A stretch of 64,000 nt of DNA from Lachnospiraceae bacterium (lineage in GTDB: Bacteria; Bacillota; Clostridia; Lachnospirales; Anaerotignaceae): contig DPJA01000038.1 of NCBI GenBank assembly GCA_003543235.1, positions 136,415-200,414 of the forward strand, given 5' to 3'. A program made the position numbers and the translations under genes. The notes under the pieces are model-generated. The model did not search any database, was not told the DNA's origin, and worked only from the letters and a program-made list of their open reading frames with translations. Below are positions 46,320 through 56,404 of the stretch, piece after piece (position 1 is the stretch's first letter; each line of letters begins with the position of its first letter).

Positions 46320-46349
46320 ATAATATACTAAAACCATGTTTAATGTCAA
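46320..46349 (-). promoter_or_regulatory. probable promoter of the DAACS symporter gene
   Basis: TTGACA (46349-46344), 18-nt spacer, TATTAT (46325-46320), about 40 nt before the ATG. Confidence 0.6.
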
Positions 46350-46400
46350 CTAAAAGACGCCATTTTTTAATATATAATGTTTAATTTTAAACATATATGG

Positions 46401-49400
46401 TTATATTGTGTTTTCATCGAACAAACAGCATATGTTTTTGCCAATGCGTTTTGCTTGATAAAGTGCCATATCTGCGTTGTGATAAAGTTTCTCCAACGAG
46501 AGTCCGTGTTCTGGCATAACCGCAACACCAACTGAACAAGTAAGTGGTGTTTTCTTATCATTTTTTCGCCAACTACCCAATAACCTGCATACTTCAAACC
46601 CTTTTTTTACAGCAATGTCCGCCGATGGAATATTTGCCATAAACACTACCATTTCATCGCCGCCAAGTCTACCCAAAATGTCGTTAGAACGAAAAACTGT
46701 TTCAAGTCTTTTAGCAGTGTGCTTAAGAACAACATCCCCATGCACATGACCGAATGTATCATTTATTTTTTTAAAGTTATCTATATCAATAATTAAAAAT
46801 GCTGAAATGCTGCCGTTTTCTTTGCATTCATCAATGGCTTTTTGTGCAAGCTCTTGAAAAGCCGCCCTATTAAATAACCCCGTAAGAAAATCTCTTTGTG
46901 CCTTATCCATAATTTCTAGATATTTAAGCTTCTGCTCATGTATATCCCTTATACATATAAATACGTGTGGATGCTGAGTTTTCGGATTAATAATATAGCT
47001 AAGCATTGTGTTTGCCCAACGGTATCCCTCAAATTTACCAAGCAAAGAAGAATATCTATACTCCAAGTATGTTTCATTTTTACCGTTTAATATATTTTCA
47101 ATAGCCATATCTGTATTTATTATTTTATCAAACAGTTCTTTGTCCTCAGGATGAATAATTTTAGCAACAGCTTTTTCCAATATATCAAAGCAGTTTTCAT
47201 CGTTATATTTTTGTACGAATTTTGTTGTTCCTTCATCTACAGATATTATTTTACCTGTTACAATATCACACTCAAAAAACACACATGAGTCACCTGTAAG
47301 TGACAGCCTGAATGCACTTTCAAACTCGTACCGCTGTCTTGTTTCAATTTCTTTTGCAGTCATTTCTGTTATAACCCCGTAGTAAACAGCCAATCCATCC
47401 TCTTCATAGGCAAAGTTTGCCTGAATACGGCTATATCCCATGTCCCCATTTCTACAATTGATAGTGTATTCAACGTCTATTGGCTCATGAGAATTTTTAG
47501 ATTTGTATACAGACTCAGTAACACGCTGTATGTCTTTAGACCCAACAATTTTTATAAAGTCCTCGCCAAATATACTAATGTATTCTTCAACAGAATATCC
47601 GCAAATATTTGAAAGTCCCTCACTTATATATCTGGTTCTTATTTTATCGCTAATTTCAAAAACGCACACCACACCCGGTAAATTATTAATAATTTTTTCA
47701 ACGGAATTTTTTGAAACTGTTGTATCTTTTAACTTTATTTGGTTTGCAATACGTTGTCTTACAACTGTTGGTTCAAATGGTCTTGCTAACAATTCTTTTG
47801 CTCCAAGACTTACTGCCTTTGTTTCTGCATCTTTATCTTCATTTTCTTCTCCCGTTATAACAATAATAGGTATTGATGTAAGAGTTGCATCACACCTTAC
47901 TGCGTTTAACAAGCTATATCCATCCTTAGCTGGTTTTATTATATCAAGCAAAACTGCCGCAACGGACGTTTTTTCTCTGTTAAGCAATTCTAGCGCACAA
48001 GCCGAATTTTCCGACTCCAAAACATTGTATGTATCTGCAAGTATTTTTTTAAGTATACTTCTGTTTACCGCACTATCATCAACAATAAGTATTGTCCTTT
48101 TTTCGGGCTTATTTATAATACAGTGATGCAAATCATAATGCTCTGCTTTTTGTATCTCGTTTTGTGTTACAAAAAATTCCTCTTCATCAAAAAATAAAGC
48201 ATAAAATAAAACTTTTCCATCAATATTTTTTTTGTATGTACCAACAACGTATAGAGTTATAGGTGTTTTATTTTTCTTATATACCTTAATCACTTTTTTT
48301 AATGGCTTATTACTAGCCCGTAATTCTTCCATTTCTGGTGTATCAATGGCTATACCAAAATTAAAATCAATAGGTTGTCTGTTGGCAATACAAAAATTAT
48401 ATTCCTCACGGCTAAAACCAAGTAACTTACATCCTTCATCATTTAAATAAAGTGGTATAACTTGGTCGTTTATTTGATATATACCAAAGCCAACAGGCAT
48501 ATTGGGTATAATGTTTTCAAGCATTTCTTTTATATTTTCTAACTCAAACTCAGTTTTTTTTTCTTTATCTATATTTTTAATACAGCTTAAAAAGGTTATT
48601 TTGCCAAATGGGTCTTCTATCTTTACTGTTTTAATAAGCACCCACTGAAAATCTCCATTCTTTGTTTTTATACGTATTTCCGTTTCAATATTGGTTTTAC
48701 CCTCACAAACAAGAACTTGTTCGATTTTTTCTTTATCATAAAATTGCAAAAACTTATTTTTATCCTGTGAATGAACTACATTTTCACTGTACATATGCAC
48801 TGCCACATCTAGGGCATCATCATATAAAATTTGGAAACTATTTACATTGCTTCTTGAAATTGGAACTATACAATTATCAGTGTAATCAAGCAGCATTACT
48901 TCGTTACAGCTATTGTTAAACGCATCACTGCATTGACGTAAATAAGCATCATTTTCAAGCTTTTTTTGATAAGAAATATTATTAATTGCAAAATAAAAAG
49001 CATCGTTTGCACCAAATTTGCCAAGATAACTTATTCTCACATTAACCCAAATAAATTCGTTGTTTTGGCGAATTCTTCTTATATCAACCTCCTGCACACA
49101 TTTTTTTTCAACTGCAATAACACTTGCACGCATAAGATTATCTCTATCTTCTGGAAAAACGTGTTCAAGCACATTATTCTTTTTACTAAATAAATCCTTA
49201 GATGTACCGCCCATTATATGAAAATATCCATCATTCGCCCTTATAATTTCAAGTCCATTGTCAACAACTTCATAAATTCCCATTCCGTCAATCATTCCGT
49301 TAATAAAATGAGCAAATTTTTGGTCAGCCTCCCACACGCAGTCAATATCTACTTCTTTTAATTTGCACATTTTTTCAGCATTTTCAGGGTTTTGATCCTC

Positions 49401-51179
49401 CATAAGCTTTGCAAAATCACCAGTTGATAAGGGTTTTGACAAATAAAATCCCTGAACCTTATCGCAGCCTATATTACGCAAAACAACTAGCTGTGCTTTA
49501 GTTTCAACGCCCTCTGCAACAACGCTCATATTAAGCCACTTTGCCATTCTTATCACATTTGTCATAACACTGCCTGCACGGCTGGAAACATCAAGATCCT
49601 CGATAAATTTCATGTCAATTTTAAGTATATCAACAGGCACATCCTTAAGCATATTAAGAGATGAATAGCCCGACCCAAAGTCATCCATAAGTATCTCAAA
49701 GCCATGTTTTTGCAGTGTTTCCATAGCATTAAGCAACTGGTACAGATTGTCTGTATATGCACTTTCCGTAATCTCAAATTTTAGCATTTCAGGTTCTATA
49801 TCATATTTTTCTGTAAGAGAAATAATCTCATTACAAATATTTGTGTTGTAAAGGTTTATACGAGATACATTAACAGAAATGGGAACAACAGAGTGACCTT
49901 TCTCTTTTTGGGAATGTATAAATTTACAAACCTCTTCCCATACATATGCGTCAAGCTTGGAAATAAAACCGTTTCTTTCAAATAGAGGTATAAAATCCCC
50001 AGGTGAAATCAATCCTCTTTCAGGATGGTACCATCTTACAAGTGCCTCTGCACTAACAGGTTTTTCATTAGCAACATTGTATATAGGCTGTAAATGTATT
50101 TTAAATTGACCGTTTTTAAGTGCAAAGTCCATTTCATTTGTAATCTGCTGTTCTTTCAAAATTATGTTACGCAGTTCTTCATCATAAAAAGCATATTTCT
50201 TCAAATAATTCCCTTTTATCGTACGCAGTGCAAGGTTTGCCCTGTCACACATTCGATCTATTGGCAATAAAATATCATCTACTGCATAAATTCCAAAATC
50301 AACTTCCATAGCATAACTTATATCTATACGATTAATGAATCTGTCAATTCTTTTAAGTATTATGTCTACGTTAAAAATAGCTTCAGGAAAACAACAAACA
50401 AAATGGTCTGCTTCAAGCCTTCCATAAGTTCCCAATCCTCTAAGATTTTTTCTAAAATCAAGGGCAATCTCCTGCAGTACCTTGTCACCCATTTCCGTAC
50501 CAAAAAGGTCGTTGATAACCTTAAAACGTTCTACATCAAGACATAACAAAACATACTTTTTATCAATATTATTGCTCAGCATTTTTGCCGTTTCTCTACA
50601 AAAAGCTTGTCTGTTATAAATTCCTGTAAGAACATCATAGTCTGCACGGTAGAGAAGCTTTTGATTTGCGGCTTCTATCTCTTTCTTGTCTTGTATTTCC
50701 TTGGTAATATCCAAAAAAACCGCATGAAAAATAGGCACTCCTCCATCTTGCTTATACTTAATAGCAAATAAATGAACCCATGGATGATGCCCTAACTTAT
50801 GGTTAACACGATAAACGAAATCTATATGTCTATTTTGCTTAACAGCGTTTTGTATTTCTCTTTCAAAATTTTCTCTGTCTTCCTCATAAACTAAAGCCAT
50901 TGCGTTATTTTTTACAATCGAATTATATTCTGCACGACTAAACCCAACCAGTGCACACGCCGCATCGTTAAAAAATATAAATTCAACAGTTTTTGCTATT
51001 CGTAAAATGACTATACCACCAGGTACAGTATCAATTAACGAGCTAAGTCTATCTTTTGTTTCTGCCAAGTCACATTCAAGCTTTAAATTCCTTTTAGACT
51101 GTGCCATTGCTGATTTTAAATAAACGGAATTTTTCAGCTTATGTCTTACGCATTTGTTGTTACAAGACCTGCTGCCCAT
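46401..51179 (-). CDS. large multi-domain PAS/GGDEF/EAL/REC cyclic-di-GMP signalling protein
   Basis: 1592 residues, no clear membrane segment. Domains by eye: PAS (about 40-160), degenerate GGDEF (175-330, GRLEAD in place of GGDEF), EAL with intact signature AEALVRW (E378), DDFGSGYSS and EGVET (345-595), three PAS-like domains (620-1000), a response-regulator receiver (1028-1148, DD 1034-1035, phospho-acceptor D1079), two more PAS-like domains (1158-1412), and a C-terminal GGDEF with GGDEM (1506-1510). Predicted to both make and break cyclic di-GMP. The receiver has Arg at the usual conserved Lys position (LLARPFEP). No histidine kinase is adjacent. Confidence 0.85.
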   Translation of the reverse strand: MGSRSCNNKCVRHKLKNSVYLKSAMAQSKRNLKLECDLAETKDRLSSLIDTVPGGIVILRIAKTVEFIFFNDAACALVGFSRAEYNSIVKNNAMALVYEEDRENFEREIQNAVKQNRHIDFVYRVNHKLGHHPWVHLFAIKYKQDGGVPIFHAVFLDITKEIQDKKEIEAANQKLLYRADYDVLTGIYNRQAFCRETAKMLSNNIDKKYVLLCLDVERFKVINDLFGTEMGDKVLQEIALDFRKNLRGLGTYGRLEADHFVCCFPEAIFNVDIILKRIDRFINRIDISYAMEVDFGIYAVDDILLPIDRMCDRANLALRTIKGNYLKKYAFYDEELRNIILKEQQITNEMDFALKNGQFKIHLQPIYNVANEKPVSAEALVRWYHPERGLISPGDFIPLFERNGFISKLDAYVWEEVCKFIHSQKEKGHSVVPISVNVSRINLYNTNICNEIISLTEKYDIEPEMLKFEITESAYTDNLYQLLNAMETLQKHGFEILMDDFGSGYSSLNMLKDVPVDILKIDMKFIEDLDVSSRAGSVMTNVIRMAKWLNMSVVAEGVETKAQLVVLRNIGCDKVQGFYLSKPLSTGDFAKLMEDQNPENAEKMCKLKEVDIDCVWEADQKFAHFINGMIDGMGIYEVVDNGLEIIRANDGYFHIMGGTSKDLFSKKNNVLEHVFPEDRDNLMRASVIAVEKKCVQEVDIRRIRQNNEFIWVNVRISYLGKFGANDAFYFAINNISYQKKLENDAYLRQCSDAFNNSCNEVMLLDYTDNCIVPISRSNVNSFQILYDDALDVAVHMYSENVVHSQDKNKFLQFYDKEKIEQVLVCEGKTNIETEIRIKTKNGDFQWVLIKTVKIEDPFGKITFLSCIKNIDKEKKTEFELENIKEMLENIIPNMPVGFGIYQINDQVIPLYLNDEGCKLLGFSREEYNFCIANRQPIDFNFGIAIDTPEMEELRASNKPLKKVIKVYKKNKTPITLYVVGTYKKNIDGKVLFYALFFDEEEFFVTQNEIQKAEHYDLHHCIINKPEKRTILIVDDSAVNRSILKKILADTYNVLESENSACALELLNREKTSVAAVLLDIIKPAKDGYSLLNAVRCDATLTSIPIIVITGEENEDKDAETKAVSLGAKELLARPFEPTVVRQRIANQIKLKDTTVSKNSVEKIINNLPGVVCVFEISDKIRTRYISEGLSNICGYSVEEYISIFGEDFIKIVGSKDIQRVTESVYKSKNSHEPIDVEYTINCRNGDMGYSRIQANFAYEEDGLAVYYGVITEMTAKEIETRQRYEFESAFRLSLTGDSCVFFECDIVTGKIISVDEGTTKFVQKYNDENCFDILEKAVAKIIHPEDKELFDKIINTDMAIENILNGKNETYLEYRYSSLLGKFEGYRWANTMLSYIINPKTQHPHVFICIRDIHEQKLKYLEIMDKAQRDFLTGLFNRAAFQELAQKAIDECKENGSISAFLIIDIDNFKKINDTFGHVHGDVVLKHTAKRLETVFRSNDILGRLGGDEMVVFMANIPSADIAVKKGFEVCRLLGSWRKNDKKTPLTCSVGVAVMPEHGLSLEKLYHNADMALYQAKRIGKNICCLFDENTI

Positions 51180-51329
51180 GTTTGCTCCTCCATACCATCT
51201 ATTTTATTCTATGCTGCAAACTTAATCTAAATTAACACCATTCTATATAATAAAAAATATCCATTTAATTCATATATTCGAACAGTATATCACTATACAA
51301 ATATTTTTCCAACATTTTATGACAATTTT

Positions 51330-52688
51330 TCAGGGTAAAATTTCTATTTTCTCCAAATATTTACCTCGTTTCTTTAACTCTATTGTTTTGATAAATATAA
51401 TCAGCACGATAGTTATAAATTCAACTGCAGGCATGACTATCCATATGCCTGTAACGCCCATTATTTTGGGTAATATAAATACTAACGCTGAACTTAAGAA
51501 CAACCCTCGTGCTACACAAATAATAAACGAATAGTTTGGCTTCATAGTGGATTGGAAATAATTACTGAAAAATATGTTTACCGTCATTGCTATAAATGAA
51601 ACAAAATATATTTTTATTGCTAAAACCGAAAGCGACAATATTTCCTCTGTTGGCTCTACAAAAGCAGCTGTAATAAGGTTTGGCATAACCTCACCTATAA
51701 TGCAAAGTACAACACCTATACCAAGTGAAATTAAAACGCCTGTTTTGCAAACCAACGCAACTCTTTTATGTTTAGATGCACCAAAATTAGTTGCAATAAT
51801 AGGCTGTGCTGCCTGTGCAACACCATTCGCCAACGACATAGCAACAATGGCACTGTTGGATATAATGCCGTAAACAGCAACGCCAATATCACCAACATAT
51901 TTAACTAATTGAATGTTGAACAAACACACTACAACACCACAAGATACTTCAACAAGAAAGCTTGAAAATCCATTTATTGATATTCTTTTAAGGTATGCAA
52001 AGGAAAATCCTTTTTTGACTATTTTTAAATTATTAGTTTTGGAAAAAAAGTGACTGCTCAAAATCAAAACAGTACATGAAGAGCCTATAACCGTGGCTAT
52101 TGCTCCCCCTGCCATACCCATTTTACATATAAATATTAAAATATAATCCAATATTACATTGATAACGCCGCCACATATAACCCCTACCATTGCAACATCT
52201 GGTGCTTTATCATTTCGCACAAACACTTGTAGCATAGCAGAAAACATAAATACTGGAACTCCACATACCAAGATAATACCGTACTTTACTGCTAAATCTA
52301 TTGTGTTTGATGTAGCACCAAACAGATATAGTGTTTTAGTAAGATTAAAACCGAAAACAATCCAACATATTAGTGACATTGTTCCCACAGCAATAACGGA
52401 TGTTGTAAAATATTTCTGTCCTTTTTCAAATTTATTTTGACCGAAAGCCGCAGACATTAATACCGCTCCACCTGCACCAAACAAAAGTCCCAAGCCAAAA
52501 AATATTGTAAATAATGGTATAACAATGTTAAGTGCAGCAATTCCGTTAGGACCAATTCCTTTTCCAATCATAACTGTATCTGCTAAAATATAAATAGATG
52601 TTACAAGAGTGGCACTAATAGATGGTAATAAATACCTTAAAAATAGTTCATTTGTGGAATCAGATAATAAATCCATTTGTTTTTTCAT
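51330..52688 (-). CDS. MATE family multidrug/toxin exporter
   Basis: About 452 residues, 12 hydrophobic helices in two halves (LLPSISATLVTSIYILADTVMIG and a matching C-terminal half near residue 235). It expels organic cations or antimicrobials using Na+ or H+. The frame extends to an in-frame TTG at 52700, but the first ATG (52688, MKKQMDLLSDSTNELF) is preferred. It has the asymmetric insertion FIE...-free pattern of DinF/NorM-like MATEs; the substrate cannot be told. Confidence 0.9.
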   Translation of the reverse strand: MKKQMDLLSDSTNELFLRYLLPSISATLVTSIYILADTVMIGKGIGPNGIAALNIVIPLFTIFFGLGLLFGAGGAVLMSAAFGQNKFEKGQKYFTTSVIAVGTMSLICWIVFGFNLTKTLYLFGATSNTIDLAVKYGIILVCGVPVFMFSAMLQVFVRNDKAPDVAMVGVICGGVINVILDYILIFICKMGMAGGAIATVIGSSCTVLILSSHFFSKTNNLKIVKKGFSFAYLKRISINGFSSFLVEVSCGVVVCLFNIQLVKYVGDIGVAVYGIISNSAIVAMSLANGVAQAAQPIIATNFGASKHKRVALVCKTGVLISLGIGVVLCIIGEVMPNLITAAFVEPTEEILSLSVLAIKIYFVSFIAMTVNIFFSNYFQSTMKPNYSFIICVARGLFLSSALVFILPKIMGVTGIWIVMPAVEFITIVLIIFIKTIELKKRGKYLEKIEILP

Positions 52689-52768
52689 AATTTTCACCAA
52701 CAGCTATCTTGCTTTGTAAAAGAAGATAGTCATTTCACCTTTTATACTAAGTTTCTAAATTAAATAAC

Positions 52769-52810
52769 GGCTGTACAAATATCGTGTCTTTTCACAATAC
52801 CTATACAGCC
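52769..52810 (-). terminator. hairpin after the wecB gene
   Basis: GGCTGTA (52769-52775) pairs with TACAGCC (52804-52810), and inner GTATTGTG/CACGATAT segments extend it. The U-tract is weak, so it may be a poor terminator or an mRNA-stabilising structure. Confidence 0.5.
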
Positions 52811-52822
52811 CAAATTTAATAT

Positions 52823-53917
52823 CTATCTATTTATCAGAGCATCTGCAATACGCTCGCAGGCATGTCCATCACCATATGGATTTGATGCCTTGCTCATTTT
52901 TTCATATTCATCTTTATCATTAAGTAATGTTTTAAATGCGTTATATATAGTTTCCTCATTAGTACCCACCAGCTTAAGTGTGCCTGCAGCAATACCCTCA
53001 GGGCGTTCAGTAGTATCCCTCATAACTAGCACTGGCTTGCCAAGTGAAGGTGCTTCCTCTTGAATTCCACCGCTATCAGTAAGTATAAGAAAAGACTTAG
53101 CAAGAAAATTGTGGAAATCCAGTACATCCAATGGGTCAATAATACGTATACGGTCATGATGTCCCAAAATTTCATTTGCGGCTTCACGCACAACAGGATT
53201 CATGTGTATAGGGTAAATAACCTTAATATCAGGTGTTTCATCAACAATACGCTTAATTGCTCTAAACATATGATGCAAAGGTTCACCAAGATTTTCACGG
53301 CGGTGTGCTGTAAGCATAATCAAACGGCTGCCTTTCGCCCAATCCAGCATGGAATGGCTATAGTCATCACGCACAGTTGTTTTAAGGGCATCTATGGCAG
53401 TGTTTCCTGTAACAAAAATTGTTTTCTCTGCCTTTCCCTCTTTAATAAGGTTTTCACGAGAAAGACTTGTAGGTGCAAAATTGTATGCTGAAATAATGCT
53501 TACAGCTTGACGATTAAATTCTTCAGGGAACGGTGAATATAAATTGTAGGTTCTTAATCCAGCCTCAACATGACCCACTGGTATTTGTAAATAAAAGCAG
53601 GCAAGGGCTGTAACAAACGTAGTTGATGTATCACCATGAACCAATACAACATCTGGCTTTTCTTTTTCCAATACATTCTGAATTTTTAACAAAATATTTG
53701 CTGTAATATCAAAAAGAGTTTGTTTGTCCTTCATAACCGAAAGGTCATAGTCAGGAACAACCTCAAAGCACTCTAAAACCTGGTCAAGCATCTGTCTATG
53801 CTGTCCCGTGACACATACCAGTGTTTCTATCTCTTTTCGTGTTTTAAGTTCTCTAACAAGCGGACACATCTTTATTGCTTCGGGACGTGTGCCAAAAACC
53901 AACATAATTTTTTTCAT
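52823..53917 (-). CDS. wecB: UDP-N-acetylglucosamine 2-epimerase (non-hydrolysing)
   Basis: 364 residues. Converts UDP-GlcNAc to UDP-ManNAc for wall polysaccharide or teichoic-acid linkage synthesis. Typical motifs: FGTRPEAIKMCPL (about 6-18), GHVEAGLRT, LTAHRRENLG and TDSGGIQEEAPSLGKPVL. The frame extends to 53935, but GGAG before the ATG at 53917 (MKKIMLVFGTRPE) fixes the start. It stands without other glycan genes in the window. Confidence 0.95.
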   Translation of the reverse strand: MKKIMLVFGTRPEAIKMCPLVRELKTRKEIETLVCVTGQHRQMLDQVLECFEVVPDYDLSVMKDKQTLFDITANILLKIQNVLEKEKPDVVLVHGDTSTTFVTALACFYLQIPVGHVEAGLRTYNLYSPFPEEFNRQAVSIISAYNFAPTSLSRENLIKEGKAEKTIFVTGNTAIDALKTTVRDDYSHSMLDWAKGSRLIMLTAHRRENLGEPLHHMFRAIKRIVDETPDIKVIYPIHMNPVVREAANEILGHHDRIRIIDPLDVLDFHNFLAKSFLILTDSGGIQEEAPSLGKPVLVMRDTTERPEGIAAGTLKLVGTNEETIYNAFKTLLNDKDEYEKMSKASNPYGDGHACERIADALINR

Positions 53918-54036
53918 TGCAGATTCTCCATTCACAGATTTATGTATTTTATGAAATATCCCAAAAACAAGGGATTATATTGTAGTATAAACCCCGTGAT
54001 TATAACATATTTAATTGCCTATAGCAACCTTGCTTT

Positions 54037-54885
54037 TTACTTTTCAAGCTCCTTACTCTTTACAGATTCCCTAAATAAAGCTTCTTTATTCAAAACAAGT
54101 ATCTGTCCGTCTACGCTTGAACATTGGGCTATTCCCTCAACAAGGTCGGTTTGCAGCATTTTTCTAACTTCGCTCTCACTGCCAATAAACTCTATTGCCT
54201 CTACTGAGCAAACCTCATCTACCAAAATACCGAAACTATGCTCTTCATTTGCCAAAACAATACACATTTCACGTAAACTTGTTATCAACACTTGCTTTGT
54301 TTCCTCCAGCAAATTCAAAATCATTGGCATATAAACGGTTTTTTCTTCTTTCATTAATTCATCTATTCGTTGCTTACGTATATCTTCATCAGCAATACTT
54401 TTACACTCAGCAATCTTTTCTGCCATTTGATGCAATTTTTTGTGTGGCTCATAGATTTTCTTAAGATGAAATGCAACAGTTTGGTCTTTAGCCTTATAGT
54501 TATCATACCATACACCAAATGCACACTTATGCGGGTCTGTTGTAAGCTTAAATTCTTCACCACATTCAATGCAACGCTGTAATTCATTAACCCAATTCAC
54601 ATGGTCTTGCTTACGTACATCCAGCATATCAGAAAATTCCCGCTGTTCTTTTTCAAAAGAAATTATCTCAAGTATGCGTCTAAGCTCCAAAATGGGAATT
54701 ATTTCTCCCCTTAAATTGATAATACCTCTAACGTTTTCAGAATACCCAGGAACTGCAGTAACCTCTTGTTTTAACTGAAAAATACCTGTAACGTCACCAC
54801 TGTTAACAGCAAAATATTGGTTTTGAAGTTTAAAAACTAACCAAGGCAAGTCATTTGCTTTTAATTCATTATGCTTTACATCCAT
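54037..54885 (-). CDS. CheW-like protein interrupted by a zinc-binding CZB domain
   Basis: 282 residues from the ATG at 54885 (GGAGGA 7 nt upstream; the frame itself extends to 54906). The first CheW half (about 12-85, WLVFKLQNQYFAV...INLRGEIIPILELR) is followed by an inserted CZB domain with zinc ligands H95 (DHVNWV), C121 (CAFGVW), H148 and H152 (PHKKLHQ), then the second CheW half (about 205-275, HSFGILVDEVCSVEAI). CheW couples chemoreceptors to CheA; CZB domains sense zinc or oxidants such as hypochlorous acid. No other chemotaxis gene is in the window. Confidence 0.85.
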   Translation of the reverse strand: MDVKHNELKANDLPWLVFKLQNQYFAVNSGDVTGIFQLKQEVTAVPGYSENVRGIINLRGEIIPILELRRILEIISFEKEQREFSDMLDVRKQDHVNWVNELQRCIECGEEFKLTTDPHKCAFGVWYDNYKAKDQTVAFHLKKIYEPHKKLHQMAEKIAECKSIADEDIRKQRIDELMKEEKTVYMPMILNLLEETKQVLITSLREMCIVLANEEHSFGILVDEVCSVEAIEFIGSESEVRKMLQTDLVEGIAQCSSVDGQILVLNKEALFRESVKSKELEK

Positions 54886-55043
54886 AAATATTCCTCCATA
54901 AATCAACTTCCCAATTTTAATAAACCATATTAAATATCAATAATATACCAATTTTAGCATATTCAATATCCCTTGTAAATTGCTCTTTCTTACATTTCCT
55001 AAATTTTGAATAAATACTTTAGTATTGATATATCTAAATTTGC

Positions 55044-56306
55044 TTATTCACTGTCGTTCATCAAATTAAGCTTATCAAAAATATAAAAAACAAGACTCAT
55101 AATCATAGCAACTATGCACGCAAGAACCATGCCTGTAAGCTGTATGTTGCCAAATGTAACTGCAACCCCTGAAAGCCCTGTAACAAATACAACTGAAACC
55201 AGTGCAAGGTTGCGAGATTTACCTAAATCAACCTGTGAATCTATGAGAATACGAATGCCAGAAGCACCAATCATTCCATAAAGAAGAAAAGAAATTCCAC
55301 CTATTACAGGTCCAGGAATTGTACTTATCATTGCCGAAAGCTTGCCAACAAAAGAGCAAATTATGGATATAATAGCCGCTCCTGCAATTACTTGCACGCT
55401 GTAAACCTTTGTAACCGCCATAACCCCTATATTTTCACCATAGGTTGTTGTAGGCACTGAGCCAATAAAGCCTGAAAGAATAGTAGAAAAGTTGTCCGCA
55501 AAAAGCGAGCGATGAAGCCCTGGGTCTTTAATTAAATCTCTGCCTATTATTTTACCAGTAACTATTTGGTGACCAATATGTTCAGACACAATAACAAGAA
55601 TTACAGGAAGAATAATTAAAATAGCATTAATATCAAACTTCGGCAAAGAAAAATTTGGAATTGCAAAAGTGGCCGCCTGTTTTACAGCTGTAAAATCCAC
55701 CATATGCGTTGCAAGAGCAGCTACATAACCACAAATAATTGCAATGAGTATTGGGATAACAGATAAAAACTTTTTGAATAATACCGAACCTAAAACTGCA
55801 ACACCCAATGTAACAAAAAACACTATAGCATTCTGCTTAGTTATTCCGTCGCCCACAATGCCTGCTGTTGATGCTGCAGTTCCAGCAAGCTCCAACCCTA
55901 TAAGGGCAACAACCGGGCCCATTGCTGCTGGAGGAAGTACAACATCAATCCATTTTGAGCCAAATTTATAAATAATAAGTGCAATAATACAGCCGCAAAA
56001 ACCAACTGTAATAAACCCACCAAGAGCATATTGATATCCAAACTGCTTAATTACCAGACCTGCCGGTGCAAGAAATGCAAAGCTTGACCCTAAATAAGCC
56101 GGTGCCTTCTTTTTAGTAATAAAAATAAACATAAGTGTGCCAATACCGTTCATAAAAAGCACAACCGCAGGATTTATTCCAAAAATAAACGGCACAAGTA
56201 CAGATGCACCAAACATAGCAAACATATGCTGTATGCTAAGTGGTAAAAGCAGAGAAAACGGAACCTTGTCCTCCACCTGAATAATTTTTCTTACGTCTTT
56301 ACTCAT
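55044..56306 (-). CDS. uraA: uracil/xanthine permease (NCS2 family)
   Basis: 420-residue 14-helix transporter of the nucleobase:cation NCS2 family (PLSIQHMFAMFGASVLVP near residue 22, SEHIGHQIVTGK in the substrate region). The sequence favours uracil over xanthine (UraA/PyrP group), which would feed the pyrimidine salvage route. It is not linked to the pyr operon here. The preceding gene on this strand is putP, separated by a terminator. Confidence 0.88.
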   Translation of the reverse strand: MSKDVRKIIQVEDKVPFSLLLPLSIQHMFAMFGASVLVPFIFGINPAVVLFMNGIGTLMFIFITKKKAPAYLGSSFAFLAPAGLVIKQFGYQYALGGFITVGFCGCIIALIIYKFGSKWIDVVLPPAAMGPVVALIGLELAGTAASTAGIVGDGITKQNAIVFFVTLGVAVLGSVLFKKFLSVIPILIAIICGYVAALATHMVDFTAVKQAATFAIPNFSLPKFDINAILIILPVILVIVSEHIGHQIVTGKIIGRDLIKDPGLHRSLFADNFSTILSGFIGSVPTTTYGENIGVMAVTKVYSVQVIAGAAIISIICSFVGKLSAMISTIPGPVIGGISFLLYGMIGASGIRILIDSQVDLGKSRNLALVSVVFVTGLSGVAVTFGNIQLTGMVLACIVAMIMSLVFYIFDKLNLMNDSE

Positions 56307-56342
56307 AATGTCCCCCTTAAAATTAAACGCAATCTCAACAAA

Positions 56343-56375
56343 ATACCGCCTCTCTTGTGTTAAAAAAGGCGGTAT
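56343..56375 (-). terminator. intrinsic terminator after putP
   Basis: ATACCGCC (56343-56350) pairs perfectly with GGCGGTAT (56368-56375); TTTTGTTG follows on the minus strand. Confidence 0.75.
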
Positions 56376-56404
56376 CTATAAACATAGTTATTTTTTTGTT
56401 ATTA

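Noticed and set aside
46510..51170. Long plus-strand ORFs opposite the PAS/GGDEF protein and similar plus-strand ORFs opposite pyr, pheT and gat genes
   Set aside because: They are shadows of genes with strong domain evidence; their products are low-complexity and rich in Cys, Phe and Ser.
52700..52770. Possible riboswitch upstream of the MATE gene
   Set aside because: Only a small ACTATCTT/AAGATAGC hairpin is present; no known riboswitch core or terminator/antiterminator pair is visible.
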